Below, piece after piece: positions 1-11,766 of a stretch of DNA of 64,000 nucleotides. The stretch is taken from positions 62,001 to 126,000 of the forward strand of contig ML769543.1 in NCBI GenBank assembly GCA_009733575.1, in the 5' to 3' direction. A program made the position numbers and the translations under genes. This stretch comes from Gymnopus androsaceus JB14 (lineage: Eukaryota; Basidiomycota; Agaricomycetes; Agaricales; Omphalotaceae). Every line of letters starts with the position of its first letter. The first letter of the stretch is position 1. The notes below the pieces were generated by a model that ran no database searches, was not told the DNA's origin, and was given only the letters and a program-made list of their open reading frames with translations.

Positions 1-612
1 ACGTGGCAGGCAGAAAAGAGGAAGACATAATTTTAGATCTCCCATTATCGAGCACGATCGGATGCGGTGACGGAAATCTAAAATGCTCTCGAGCATTTGA
101 GCGGCTCCCTGTGCGAGATCTTCTTTGTCCAAGGTGTGATACCACTGAAAGCGAAGGTCTAAGTCCAAGGGAAGACTCCGCCCTCGAGAAAGCCACTCTT
201 TAACCCACGAAACGTCACCTCTCAAGAGGTATGGCTGTTTGCGCAGATCAACACGAAGGTATGACCAGAGCTGAGGGGTAGCATGAGCGGTCTTTCTCCA
301 GGCAACACACACACTGGAAATGACGGAAGTGGAGCGGACGACATCAAAATCGAACTCGTCAGTTATGCTGGTTCCAGGTGTACATGTGTGTTCGAAGATG
401 TTGGAGAGAATCTCGGAAGGAACTCGACGAATAGGCGAAAGAACATTCCGGAGTAGAGCCCTCTCATCGAGCACCTCGGAGATTTGAGCCTCGAGGCTCT
501 CTAACCGGGTCTCCGCTTTCAAGAGTCGTGCACGAAGGAAGGGTATGTCGGCAGGGTCAAGACACAGTGGTCCTTCGATTCGAGGTTTCGAAAGATACTG
601 GGCCAGAGCCAT
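1..612 (-). CDS. F-box-like protein, N-terminal part (open at left edge)
   Basis: An uninterrupted minus-strand frame of 204 codons starts at the ATG at 612-610 and runs off the left edge with no stop or intron. The N-terminus (MALAQYLSKP) leads into a coiled-coil-like segment, residues about 25-55, with leucines and acidic residues. An F-box-like helix follows at about residues 58-75 (SPIRRVPSEILSNIFEH), then a VCVAWR.....PQLWS stretch at about 100-115. This order (short coiled coil, PxELLxxIF-type F-box, C-x-x-W-R, P-x-L-W-S) is standard in the very large agaricomycete F-box/LRR family, whose members are thought to act as substrate receptors of SCF ubiquitin ligases. A TATA-like box lies about 90 nt upstream. 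The LRR-like C-terminal half is outside the window. Family is confident; substrate is unknown. Confidence 0.85.
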   Translation of the reverse strand, partial: MALAQYLSKPRIEGPLCLDPADIPFLRARLLKAETRLESLEAQISEVLDERALLRNVLSPIRRVPSEILSNIFEHTCTPGTSITDEFDFDVVRSTSVISSVCVAWRKTAHATPQLWSYLRVDLRKQPYLLRGDVSWVKEWLSRGRSLPLDLDLRFQWYHTLDKEDLAQGAAQMLESILDFRHRIRSCSIMGDLKLCLPLFCLPR

Positions 613-699
613 TGATGATGGGTGATAGTGAAGATACATAGCCAAAGAACGAGAAAGAAGAAAGGACAAAATCTAATGAAGCGGTGAGGAAAGAAATGC

Positions 700-716
700 T
701 GTTATATATATAGGCC
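700..716 (-). promoter_or_regulatory. TATA-like box upstream of the F-box gene
   Basis: On the minus strand the sequence reads CCTATATATATAACA, about 90 nt before the ATG at 612. This is a plausible distance for a TATA element with a 50-60 nt leader. It was identified by eye only. Confidence 0.4.
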
Positions 717-1463
717 CCGTCCAGCGTCTCACCTTAATCTCTGTCAAATCAGGAAGAATTACTCCTGTTACGGAAGTGATTGTACTAACATTTTAAAGAG
801 TCATGAATGTTCTTGAATAACTCTTTGACAGACCAAGAAGTTGGTCAGAGATTGTGGCAAGAAGAAAAATGGACGGCTCGGACGCGAGAAATTTTATTTA
901 TGCTGGTTGGAGCATTGGAGGACGTCTCTGAGTTATATTTCATCCATGCAAACGAGACCATTGAAGATGTTTGAAGTCGGCATTTAGACCATTAGGGTCT
1001 TATCAGATTGAAGGCAGCTCCAAATATTGATTGCGAGGAAAGGGGCTCCACTAATCGGTTGATCTGTATTCTTGAATCGTTCGACAAGACGTGATATTCG
1101 ACAAGATAGACGTGGTTGAAAGACAAGTTGCTGCGTTGAGCGCTTGCTTGGCGCTTAATACTTAATTAGAGGAAGCATCGCAAAGCATCGCCTAGCCGGC
1201 CGTGTTCAGATCTTGACCAAGCGTGTACATATACACTTCTTCTTCCTTTCTTCGCTGACTTGGAGGTCTTAACGTTAACGTTTATTGATGCTCCCTGCTA
1301 GTATGGTATACAAATGACTGAGATATGCAAGATACATCGTTATTAACTGGGTTTAAATCACCCTTCCTCCTGGTAGTCCATCCAAGCTTCACCGTCCGAA
1401 CAGTCCGACCGTGAAAACTATAAGAAATCCCAAATCCCTTTAGCTCTCCACTGTATCTCAGCG
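717..1463. other. intergenic, no gene seen
   Basis: AT-rich stretch between the F-box gene start and the 3' end of the next gene. I see no convincing ORF, RNA gene or repeat on either strand. Confidence 0.5.
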
Positions 1464-3140
1464 CTATCGTTTAAGCACTCGGCCTGAAATCGGAAAAGCC
1501 GCTTGACAAAACTTGGAAACACTGCTCCCTAAACCCCCGACATAACGGCTACTCTTCGGGGATATTCTTATCCTGCTAGCTTTTCTCTCGGCCACTGGAA
1601 TAGGAAAAGATCCAATGGATTCTTGTGGGTTTGCGACTCCAGCGTACATGTGTAGACACGGACTGGCGTGAGGCGTACGAATATGAGTATAGTTTAATCG
1701 GGGAATAGGTACATCATCGTCGTCGTCGTCGAAAGAGATGAATGAACCCGCATCAGTTTCTAGTCTTTTCTGTCTGTGTAACGCCAATTCGTCACAGTCA
1801 TTGTAGCGATGGTGAGAAAAGTTCAGGTGAGAGTCGGCCGAATTGTCATGACGGTAGTGATATACGTCTTTCATAGCGGTAGGCTATGGGAAGAGAATGT
1901 CAGCGGAGGAGACAGAGGGTAGATAGGAGGGGTTAAATGGACCGCGCTGAATAGGAAAATCAAAAGCGGCAACAAGAAAAGAAGCAGAACACAGAGGACA
2001 AGTTCACTCACTATTGACTCCGCAGGAACGAACACAGTCGCGGTGTTAATATCCCTGTCAGATCCCTTCGCACTGGAGCCACCGTATCGTTCCAGAGCAT
2101 TCAAGCTTTGGCGCCCTGTCACCATCATTACATCTGCCTCTTCAATTGAGCCATGCCAGATCCAAGAGTTCGTGTTAGATGAATTATCTGTCTCCGAACC
2201 AGTATCGAGTTCGGGTTCATAAACAGAGAAGACCTCGATGTTAGTGATATTAGATGTATCTTTTAGACTGCGGGGATAGAACGAGGAGGTAGGTGTTGGA
2301 AATCTGGGAGGAATGGAGACCACCGAACCAGAAATAGGTTTCGGGGAGGGATGACTAGAAGTGAGGTTCCTCGAAAGAGCTTGTGGGCGAGAGCGAGGAA
2401 GGTTCTGCGCAACAGTCGACCAGCAAAGTTCCGCGAAGGCGTTCCTAGGGCGAAGAATGAGCTCATCATCGAGCTCGTCGAGACAAGAGTAGTCGAATCT
2501 GACTATAGAGCGAATGCAGCCCGGATCGATTGCGCAGAGGGTTGAATCGCTAATCTTCTTCGCCTTGACCCTTTCTGACACAAAATCTGCCACCTCCTTT
2601 GCTTCTGGCTGTTGATCTACTTCCCGCTTCACGTTGACGGTCTCGTTCTCCAAGTACGACAAAAATGATCTCGGCGCATTGCTGACGTCTCGAGGAATAC
2701 TTTGTCGGGGAGAGTGCCCTGAGTGTGACGCGCCTATGCCACTGCCTGTAGTATAGCCGTGAGACGTGTATGAGTGGGAATGCGCATGTTGAACACGTTC
2801 CAGGTCGTGCTGGATAACAGGCATTGACGTCAAGTTCCAGTCCCGAGAATTCCACGACAAAGCATCTGCCACCGACACTGGACTCTCACTCTCTTCTTCT
2901 CGCTGCCATCGTTGTATACAGTCCATCATAGAACTCGTATCAGGTATCTGTTTGGGCGGTCCGAGTTAGCGCGATAAAGACCTCGACGCATGTCTTAGGA
3001 CTGAGGAATCCATGGCTTACCTCTGGTTCGCCTTCCAAGGGGTATCGTCTGGTGAGTGGGGGGCTACTAGTAGATGGCGCGTATGAAGATGAATTAGATG
3101 GATATATATCGGATTCTGAGTCTTGATTTGGGTTCATCAT
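1464..3140 (-). CDS. hypothetical protein, 491 aa, three exons
   Basis: Three exons join in one frame: 3140-3021, 2947-2012 and 1883-1464. The introns are 3020-2948 (73 nt, GTAAGC...CAG) and 2011-1884 (128 nt, GTGAGT...TAG). A third intron probably lies in the 5' UTR, with a donor (GGTAAGTTTC) near 3266 and an acceptor (GTTTCAG) near 3161. That places the first ATG pair at 3140, just after the acceptor. The protein is rich in Ser, Pro and Asp and looks largely disordered: an acidic/Ser N-terminus (residues 5-35), a His/Ser/Gly-rich segment near residues 80-115, several SP/TP sites, and a run of Asp near residue 395 (FDDDDDDVP). I see no membrane segment or catalytic motif and do not recognise the family. 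The clean splicing argues for a real gene, perhaps regulatory, but no function can be assigned. Confidence 0.7.
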
Positions 3141-3267
3141 GTTTTCAACCTCGTGTAATCTGAAACAGCGAACCGAAGTTAACGCGTGCGGGTAGGAGGA
3201 AGAACCACAGGAGGAAAATGTAAAGGCGGCAAAAGAACTAGACATTGTGGAAATGAAACTTACCAAT

Positions 3268-3878
3268 TCGCCTAATTACCAGGTTTCTATAGAGGCAGAT
3301 ATCGAGTGGAAGAGGAGGTATTTATGTATTCTTGTATGGAGTCTGGTTGGGGAAGGCGGGGAAACGTAAGTTAATGAAAAGAAGGTATTGCAAGACATCT
3401 CACTTATATGAGACATGCCAGAGAACCACCTATCGGGATTATTTTCGTACGATGCCGATGGCCATTGGGTGGATAAGTGCTTGTTCTAATTGTGACCAGT
3501 GTAGTGTGTGTGGCAAACTCTGAAAGCGTCAAACAAGATTAATTCAAACCGAACATCATCCGATCGTCACGATGAATGCTCCCACGAGCTACGGATAGAC
3601 AAGAAGACTCTCAGCATCAGACTTTTTGTTGCGAAGCGTAGTGGTTCCAATTGGGATGTAGTAATGTAGTACTAGTATGCATTGTGCTAGTGGGTTGAGA
3701 AGTGCGGCAAGTGCGGAATGGGTAGCAATGTGTAAATTTAAAATTGGGAACGAAAGCTAAACACGACAATGACGAAGGGCGGCGATGAATGGGGAAAGAT
3801 GAAAGCTACACACAAAGCGAAGAGAAATGCAAAGAGAAGCCCGATAGCGCGCGACGGCAGAAACCGTGAAGGAGTGGA
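3268..3878. other. intergenic, 5' region of the 491-aa gene
   Basis: This holds the non-coding first exon and promoter of the gene on its left, and the 3' flank of the gene on its right. No further gene is supported on either strand. Confidence 0.4.
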
Positions 3879-4844
3879 TCAAGTGGCATGTTGCGTAAGA
3901 GGCTGCACACTTTTTCGGCGTAATTTCTTGGTGAAATCCTTGGCTTTGGAGACCCAGTTACTACTGGAGACCCAATTACCACTAGAGACGCTTCTGAGAC
4001 TCGACTTGGAAGGCTTGGAATTGAGCGAAGGTCCCAGCGTTCCAGCCGTGACAGTAGCGATGGGAAGTTGTGACTCGGCAGCGGATGATTCCTCTACAGT
4101 GGTCGCAGTCGCCGCCTGCACAGACACTCCAATTACCAAGGATCCATCAAGGTCCTCAATCACCGGCCGAGAACGCGCGCGAGACAGACGACGGGGAAGG
4201 AGGGAACCGAACGGTACGCGTCAGAGTCTGGCGAGGAGCAATCCTGTGTACTTGGGTGACGTGATCATCGTCCTCCGCATGCACATTCTCATTCTCAGAA
4301 GCATGCGATCCTATGGAGTCATGGCTAGTGTTCTGTGGGACATCGTGGGTTCAGTTACGTTCAGATTGCATCTTTACATGAAGCTCACCAGAAGTTGGGA
4401 CTGGTAGAACGAAGATTGTGAAGCTAGCGTAGTTATGATGGTCGTAGGGGAGTTGGGAGGACTGGTAGCGGCAGAATCCTTCGAAGATAGAGCATCCGCC
4501 AACTAGAAGAAATATAATTGGAAAGAGTGTAAAGGAGATTGGAAAAAAAGACCAACTGACCTGGCCGAAACGGGTAATAGACACACTTCCACGCCGACGC
4601 GTACGGTCAGTAAGTCTTTGCAGGTCTATTGTTGCAGGCTTGGTAATTTCTGCTGCTTTGCCTTCCGCTGCTTTGCCTTCATCCTCTGGAACCGACAGCA
4701 TGGCATCGTCAGCCTGAGCTCGTCTCTGACTCTCCTCCTCAACGCGTCGGAAAATCTACGCGTCAAACGTTCAGCATAAGTAACATTTCCCTTGCAAAAG
4801 GTTTTCAGCATACAGACCTGTTCAAGGGACTCTGGAGGGTCCAT
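3879..4844 (-). CDS. hypothetical protein, 239 aa, five exons
   Basis: Five exons keep one frame: 4844-4818, 4755-4561, 4502-4389, 4332-4164 and 4093-3879. The introns are 4817-4756, 4560-4503, 4388-4333 and 4163-4094 (56-70 nt). The first exon codes only nine residues (MDPPESLEQ). The product starts with a charged helix containing EEESQRRAQADDA and two KAAE repeats. It then has a basic RRGSVSITRFG motif (about residues 64-73), which resembles a kinase site, followed by a Ser/Thr-rich disordered middle. The basic tail includes KDFTKKLRRKS. There are no membrane segments. I do not recognise the family. A basic RRxS site, disorder and a lysine-rich tail would fit a small regulatory or membrane-associated phosphoprotein, but that is inference. 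The last intron depends on a weak GTGATT donor. Confidence 0.7.
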
Positions 4845-4845
4845 T

Positions 4846-5391
4846 CTTCTCACGAGACGTCGAAGAAAACAGAGGTCCAAGTTCCAAGGTGGTTGAACCA
4901 GAATAAGCAAGCAAGAGAAAAAAAAAGAAAATAGCAGAGAGCACAGAAGGAAAACGGTCTAGGATTTTTTTCACTGAGTTTGCATGATAGTAGTGTTCTC
5001 GACACAAGGGCCAATGTCTACATCCTTGCAAAAACAGAACACTGATCTGATCATCAATCCCACGAATGATTCCCGCTTTTGGTCCCGCCCCTCCGTCTCC
5101 CCCGTCTTCTTGGTAAAGGCGAAACTAACAGAAAGTGCTTATTTATTCCAAGGCGTATATGTGCTTTAGCGAGCTTAGCTCTATAAAAGGATGCAGAGCA
5201 ACAGCGAAATATTATCACGATGGAAGAGATAGCACTCGCTCGACTTGACTTGAAGCACGTTAAACATTGATGTACAACTTGAACGCCCCAGAATAGTTTT
5301 CATAATACATACTGCAATCTCATGGGATGCCGAGTGCATGACCCCCGTGTATATGTAGATCACGCGGCTTTCCACTGCGTGCAAGTGGCGG
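4846..5391. other. intergenic
   Basis: No gene is supported here. A TATA-like string (CTATAAAAGG, plus orientation) near 5181 has no plus-strand gene following it. It may be chance or a remnant. Confidence 0.35.
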
Positions 5392-7590
5392 TCAAGCATA
5401 CTCTCGTCTGGAAAGCTGGAAAAGACGTTTCATAACATCCTTGGGATCATCCAAGATTCCACTATGGAACAACTGGTTGGTGATGTACTGCTCCGTGTTC
5501 GGGATCTTGGCTGCTCCGTGTTCGGGATCTTGGCTGCTGTTTCTTGCGAGAGTTCAAAGGGAACATACCTGTTTAAGGTGGTCAGTAGAGGGCTTACAGG
5601 TCACCTGGAACCTACTCACATATCTTCGACATATCTATATTAGAGAAGGAAAGAATGAGTGTCAGTATCATGTTGTTGAACAGTGTAAAAGACTCACGTA
5701 GCCGCCGACACCTTTACTTCATTTCTTGCCTAGTTTCTCTAAATCATAAAGTGGACCCCAAGAATCGTCGTGCGCGAGTATCTCCGCCGCGCCTTTGAGA
5801 GGACGGAGGTTGACGTAGTCGTCAAACATTTGAGGGAATATCTAGAACAAGCTTAGATTGAAACAGCAGCCGAAGGTGGGCACGCGAACCATTTCTCCAG
5901 TGAAATATAAAGGTTTATCTACAGAGAGTTCTTTGACGTGAGCCCACGAGAATTCGGGAATCTTTTTCACAATACGGTCTGCGGACCATCGCGGTGCTTG
6001 TCTAACATAACAAACTATCAGAATACGCTTTTTGCAGACGAGATCGCGACATACCCTTGACAGTAAACTGGTTCATGCAGTACAGCGTATATCGGATTCC
6101 CATCAAAGGACTGGCTCTGCTCGATGTTTTGCAAACCCTTGTAGGATAGCTTTCCGAATAACTCCAGGTCATTTGCTGCGCGGAAGACAAGCTCTGTTTA
6201 CCCAAAAGAGATGAAACGCGAATCGGAGATATGGGAGAAAATATTCACGATGCACCCGGTCAATACCGCCTATACGTGCGATGTGAGCATATCACGACGA
6301 AAAAATGCGATTCCAATGGTACTCGTACTCACCATCCTTACCGAAATCAATGCCAAGTTGTTGGAAACGGCATACTGTTAGATGTCCGCCACTAGGTAAA
6401 ACGACGGTGTTCGCTTCAAGGTAGGCAGCTATATCTCTAACCTAGTGGTACTTAACAACACGAAGCTCTGGACCTGACACGTAGCAGCAACTTACTCGCT
6501 GAACATCCTTAGGGTACTTTGTATAATAAATCTTGTTCCGTTTGATGACTTGACCTGCAAAAGGACATGAGCTTTCGTTAGGCGAACAGTAGTACGCTAA
6601 AGAGAGAAGAGACTGAACGATGAACTCACGAACAGTCCCTTCATAGCTTGGATCTGGATTGTCTTCTAGAGGAGCTAGCCCTCCGGCGATGAACACCTCC
6701 TTCAGGCCTTCGCTGTAGACAGATAGGTACGTGATAGCACAAAATCCACCGAAACTTTGCCCTATTATTGTCCATTTCCTATCCTCCTTCTCAGGCTTGT
6801 CGCCTATTAGAATATGGCGGATCGATTCGCAATCTTTCACTGTTAGTCTCATTAGAGTATCATACGAAGAAATCAGAGACGTACGAACCAATACTATCGG
6901 CTCGGAAATGCTTGAAATAATTTGCTATGTCTTGGTCAGATTTAAGCCTTGCAGGGAGGGTATCTGCAGAGATTGGCGTGCTTGAAGCCAGTGCCTCTAG
7001 GGTCGAGCCAAAGTGTCTGGAAATAACGTGTCAAGATCATTATCAGTCAAAAGGTAACGTGTACTTGTTTACCTGGTATCCCTGTTCATGGATCTAGAAA
7101 AAAAATCTGAATGTGCAGCTCTACCAAGATATGTGATTAGGATGAACCTCGCCCGCAAATCCTGAGCTTCCTATCAGATTGAGCTCAACCTCAAATCCAG
7201 GACCGCCTATAAGTAAGTAGCTTCAGTATCGACAGAACAGCGGCAACGCTTAGACGAGCCTTGGAGATAGACAACTGAGAACAGATCGTCAGCCGATTAC
7301 AGATCGAACAAAGTATGAGATTTATCACAATACGGCAAGTCTTTCTCCTCCTTCTCCGTCTTAGCCTTGTTCTTTGGAATCAGATTCCTCGTAAAGATGC
7401 GAATCTTCTCTCCAGATGGGTCGCTGTAGTCCAAAGGCAGGTCGAAGAAGCGTTCGACGACTTTGATTTGTTCTATCCATGCGTAATATGAATGTTTAAG
7501 AATCACAATTCCAACAAAGAATTATACTGGACAGACCTTTGTTAGCGGTAAGTTTCCAGATCTAGCATGGTGGTTCAGAATAAATTGTAT
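5392..7590 (-). pseudogene. prolyl aminopeptidase pseudogene (left tandem copy)
   Basis: This is a diverged copy of the intact gene at 7927-10128, with the same exon order and most splice sites. It retains the GQSFGG nucleophile elbow (near 6755) and FDLPLDYSDPSGEK near the N-terminus. At least three lesions break it. Exon 1 carries one extra base (GAAACTTACCGC versus GAAACTTACTG in the other copy), so the conserved start reads into a stop. Exon 6 has one extra base near 6984 (GGCTTCAAGC versus GGTTTAAGC), leading to an early TAA. The last exon contains a 23-bp tandem duplication at 5488-5533 that shifts the catalytic-His segment out of frame. A shorter protein from a downstream ATG (7506) would still meet the second and third lesions. 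A tandem duplicate drifting after loss of constraint is the simplest reading. Sequencing error could explain the single-base events but not the 23-bp repeat. Confidence 0.8.
5488..5533. repeat. perfect 23-bp tandem duplication in pseudogene exon
   Basis: CTGCTCCGTGTTCGGGATCT plus TGG occurs twice in direct succession (5488-5510 and 5511-5533). The intact paralogue has one unit at the matching place (about 8026-8048). The extra 23 bp shifts the frame. Confidence 0.95.
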
Positions 7591-7615
7591 CGAACACGTT
7601 GCTGGATATTCACCA

Positions 7616-7904
7616 TCAATCCGAGTTACTGTTTACTAACTGATATTCATCTTCATGAAGAGGATTTGACTTTGAAGGATTCTTAGAAGAAAGACGAGGG
7701 CAACACAATAGAAAATCATCCCGGCGGTGATTTAACAGTTCATAAATCAACATCCGAGTTGAGGAAGATTTGGAAAAATATGAAGTCACAAAGAAAGATT
7801 CCAACCTTACAATATTATACATCCTCCGAGTACTGCTCCAGCTCACGACGAATGAAGGATCCATAGTCATACAACTTCCTTACTTCGCCACGCGGCCAAT
7901 CCAT
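7616..7904 (-). other. possible small two-exon gene, unrecognised
   Basis: Between the two aminopeptidase copies, 23 bp past the stop of the right one, the minus strand has an ATG at 7904 opening MDWPRGEVRKLYDYGSFI and then RRELEQYSED, with charged, gene-like composition. A GTATAA donor near 7840 and a TTCTAAG acceptor near 7685 would join it to NPSKSNPLHEDEY and a stop at 7616. The intron would be about 150 nt, long for this region. No homology is recognised. It could be a fragment left by the duplication. Confidence 0.2.
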
Positions 7905-7926
7905 TCCAGCGGCATTGCGACTGTAT

Positions 7927-10128
7927 TTAAGCAAACTCCCGTCTCGAAAGCTGGAACAGGCGCTTCATCACATCCTTTGGATCCTCCCGAATTCCACTAT
8001 GAACCAGCTGGTTCGTAATGTACTGCTCCGTGTTCTGGATCTTGGCTGCAGTCTCTTGTGATAGCTCAAAGGGAACATACCTGGCGTTCAAGGCGGTAAA
8101 GCGTCAGTATAGGGCTGAATGCGCGCTTGAAGAGCTAGCTACTCACATATCTTCGAAATATCTATAGTAAAGAAAAAAACCAGAGTCTGAGTATCGTCAT
8201 TGAAGAATTGAGAGGATACTCACGTAGTTGCAGAAACCTTTACTTCATTTCTTCCTAGTTGTTCCAAGTCATAAAGCGGACCCCATGAATCGTCGTGAGC
8301 TAGTATCTCCGCCGCGCCTTTGAGAGGACGGAGGGTCGCGTAGTCATCGAACATATGAGGGAAAATCTGACAAAATTTAGACTGAAGCACTGAAGCAACG
8401 ATTCCAATGACATACCATTTCACCAGTGAAATACATAGGGTCAGCTGCAGAGAGCTCCTTGACGTGAGTCCATGAGAACTGAGGAATCGTCTGTACAATG
8501 CGGTCTGCAGACCAACGCGGTGCTTGTCTGTGGAAGACCAACTTTCAAAACGCAAAACGCACACCTTAAGCAGACACGACATACCCTTGACAGTAAACTG
8601 GTTCATGCAGAATAGCGTATATCGGATTCCCATCAAAGGACTGACTCTGTTCGATATTTTGCAAAGCCTTGTACGATAGCTTCCCGAATAATTCCAGGTC
8701 ATTCGCTGCGCGGAGTACAAGCTCTGTTCACCAAAACCAAAAAAGAGATGAGGCACAAATCGAAGAAACACGAGAGAATATTCACGATGTACTCGGTCGA
8801 TACCGCCTAAACGCGCAACGTAAGCATGAGGAAGAAATGCGATTCCGATGGTACTCGCCAGCCATCCCGAAATCGATGCCAAGCTGTTGGAATCGGCGTA
8901 CTGTTAGATGTCCGCCACTAGGTAAAACTACCGTGTTCGCTTCGAGATAGGCGGCTATATCTCTAACCTAGTAGTACCGAGATGAAAACTCTGGACCTGG
9001 AACGTAGCAGCCCAACTTACTCGCTGAACATCTTTAGGGTACTTGTTATAATAGATCTTGTTCCGACTAATGACTTTGCCTGCAGAAGATAATGAGCTTT
9101 CGACTAGGCGAACAGCAGTACGCCGTAAAGAGAGAAGAGACTGAACAATGAACTCACGAACAGTCCTTTCATAGTTCGGATCCGGGTTGTCTCCTAGTGG
9201 GGCTAGTCCTCCAGTGATGAATACCTCCTTCAGGCCTTCGCTGTGGAAAGATAGATATGTGATAGCACAAAAACCACCGAAACTTTGCCCCATTATTGTC
9301 CATTTCCTATCCTCCTTCTCGGGCTTGTCGCCGATTAAAATTTGACGGATCGATTCGCAATCTTTCACTGTTGTAGAGAATCTCAATAGAGCCTCGTACA
9401 CAAGGAACAGACATAACGAACCAATACTATCAGCTCGGAAATGCTTGAAATAATTTGCTATGTCTTGGTCAGATTTAAGTCTGACAGGGAGTGTATCGGC
9501 GGAGATTGGTGTGCTTAAACCAGTACCTCTGGGGTCTAGCCAAAGTGTCTAGGATCCGGAGTAACCTGTTAATATCGTGAAAGCCGAAAGGAGCTCGTTA
9601 TGGCGTACCTGGTATCCCTGTTCATGGATCTAATGAAATCTTGAATGAGCAGCTGCACATGGATATGTACGCCAGCTGAGTTAGGACGAACTTCACCCGC
9701 ATATCCCGAGCTCCCCATAAGATTAACCTCAAACCCCGGTCCTCCTATGAAGCAGCCATTATTAGTGCCGAAATAACCGTATCAATACGAGAGGACGCGC
9801 CTTGGAGAAAGACCACTGCCATGGGACAGTCAGCACTCTACTAATAGCAAGAAATAAGATTATTTACGATATGGCAAGCCGTTCTCCTCCTTCTCCGTCT
9901 TGGCCTTGTTCTTTGGAATCAAGTTTCTTGCAAACACTCGAATCTTTTCGCCAGACGGGTCATTATAGTCCAAAGGCAAGTCGAAAAAGCGTTCAACCAC
10001 TTTGATTTGTTCTACCGACAATTGAATGAACATCTAACAATACCCCTTAGATTGGCTAGCTGTTCAGACAGACCTTTGTTACAGTAAGTTTCAACATCCG
10101 TGGTGGAATGGAGAGAAGACAATTGCAT
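7927..10128 (-). CDS. prolyl aminopeptidase (proline iminopeptidase), peptidase family S33
   Basis: Fifteen exons give 458 aa: 10128-10074, 10011-9868, 9815-9801, 9744-9692, 9629-9609, 9548-9422, 9367-9158, 9079-9021, 8967-8859, 8806-8786, 8723-8585, 8527-8416, 8366-8224, 8161-8147 and 8080-7927. Four exons are only 15-21 nt. The alpha/beta-hydrolase hallmarks are in place: oxyanion loop GGPG at residues 72-75, nucleophile Ser167 in GQSFGG, acid Asp407 in YFEDMYVP, and His435 in QLVHSGIREDP. The family (EC 3.4.11.5) removes N-terminal proline from peptides. No clear signal peptide is visible (start MQLSSLHSTT), so it is probably intracellular. Intron 3 uses a GC donor (CAAG|GCGCGT), also present in the left copy. 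Intron 9 lacks the GTAAGG donor kept in the left copy; a GC donor (CTG|GCGAGT) restores frame. If that GC site is not spliced, the product ends early. Confidence 0.88.
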
Positions 10129-10495
10129 TGAATTAGTGGCAAATGTGCGGCGGTCACGAAGGATTCGGGTCGAATTTCGTGGAGAGCAAGGTTGTTGTCC
10201 GAGTTGAAGGATGGAGGCTTCGTATAGAATGGCGGAACAGATAAGGCTGAGTGAAAGCCAGCTTCATGAACCTCATGACAGGATAGAGACAAGTCGTCAT
10301 CAGATAGCACGGGCCGATATAGACGCGACGCGTTGGGCAGTAAGAAGTATGCGCAACTGTAGATTAGAGTTATAGATATACATAATATATATATATGATA
10401 CAAAGAGAAAGCAGGTACTACTTATATAGAGCAAGAGACCAAAAAAGATGGGGAGCACAATTGAACCTAATGAACGCCACGGAGGCTCACTCGTT
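10129..10495. other. intergenic between aminopeptidase start and Erv2-like stop
   Basis: No gene is supported. A TA-rich run (ATATACATAATATATATATA) near 10375-10395 may serve as promoter or terminator. Confidence 0.35.
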
Positions 10496-11428
10496 CTACC
10501 TACCACCCTTAACCAAACCTGCGCCGGTCACTTCATCTCTACTAGGATCAGCTTCGAGATCCATGGGATCCACATCTTCAAGGGCGGCAAGACTGCTAAT
10601 CGGTGTATCGCCGCATCCACAATCATACTCGTCGTCCAGGTGGGCGCAGTCAAATTCAGGCTTGTGAAGGCGAAGGTTAACTTCATTGTGAACTGAGCAT
10701 AGCCTGGAGGAAAGATCGAGAATGAGTCGTAGGAAAGAAGCTGTTTATGAAAACGACCGACCATAGTGAAGCAGCTCGACGAGAAGATGTCTGGAAATAG
10801 GTTGACATGAGATACGGTGAAGAGAGAAAGGAGTCCAATTAAGCCTACTTGAGGTGGGAACTTTTGGAGCAAAGCTTGAAACTCTGTCGCGCATTCTCCA
10901 CAAGGATAGAGCCGAGAAAGCAGGTGAAAATACGAGTCTAACGCGTTTCGTTCATCGTTTGTCGGATTCTGCACATATCTAAGAATGGTAGAACAGCACC
11001 AATAGCTGAGGGCTCACTTCTGGGTAGCGCAAAGTCATGAGTATGGAGGAGTTTCCAGGTCGCACGACCAAGTGCAGCTCTAAAGAGAAAAAGGTAAGAA
11101 TTATAGATACATCGGCGAACACACGATGCCACATACTTTGCAGTTTCATTTCCTAGCTTTTCCATAATCACACCTCCTTCTACACCATTTATCGGTATAT
11201 TATTGAATATTTGAGAATTGGAAGGCGTCACGCTGTGCGATGATCCTTCAGCGAAAATTTGTCCGGTCCAAGGATCCATGTAAGATCGTGTAGGAGGATG
11301 GAAAAAGCCTAGCGTGGCGAGGGCAAACTGGAAACATCTGCTTCAGGCACATCCGGTGTAGATAGACCTATAAGACCTACTAGAGCGATAACAACAATAA
11401 AAAAAGACTTTGCGAATCTTGAAATCAT
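10496..11428 (-). CDS. FAD-linked sulfhydryl oxidase, Erv2-like (one apparent frame break)
   Basis: Six exons: 11428-11368, 11308-11137, 11079-11018, 10968-10849, 10790-10762 and 10703-10496, about 216 aa once one frame break is bridged. The N-terminus MISRFAKSFFIVVIALVGLI is a signal peptide or anchor, which fits the ER-lumenal Erv2 branch rather than mitochondrial Erv1. The Erv/ALR domain follows: ALGRATWKLLHT, then MTLRYPE-NPTNDERNAL, the CxxC redox centre YPCGECA at about residues 121-124, LWLCSVHNEVN for the FAD pocket, and FDCAHLDDEYDCGCG. These enzymes reoxidise protein thiols and pass electrons to O2. Between LLHT and MTLRYPE the sequence reads CATACTCATGACT, one base too long, near 11040. 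Everything on both sides is well conserved, so sequencing or consensus error is as likely as a pseudogene. Confidence 0.85.
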
Positions 11429-11766
11429 TGTTCAGTTGTGAGAAGATGAGAGAAGAGAACAGGGCTGCCAGCAGCTAGATGCTAGATTGCGTCGAGACTG
11501 CAACGCCGAATAATTGAAACTGAGCTGCCACGTGGCACGTGCTTTAGCGCTGAACCGCGCCCCGGCGCCAACGCGTTCTTCTTCACTTCAACGATGACCT
11601 CGCGAAAGCCAGTTTTAAGTTTCTTTTTCCTATCCAAAAAATAATAACCACGACTCTCTAGATTCTCCGATGTTTTCCCTATCGCTCTCGACCCTTCATC
11701 GCCTCCTCCCATCTGTGCCACCGCGGCCATATTTTTTTTTGGTTGGTTAATTGCATCTCTGAAGGG

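Noticed and set aside
11482..11730. Minus-strand frame of 82 codons upstream of the Erv2-like gene
   Set aside because: Basic, low-complexity text with no splice context, family resemblance or start signals. It is probably promoter DNA between divergent genes.
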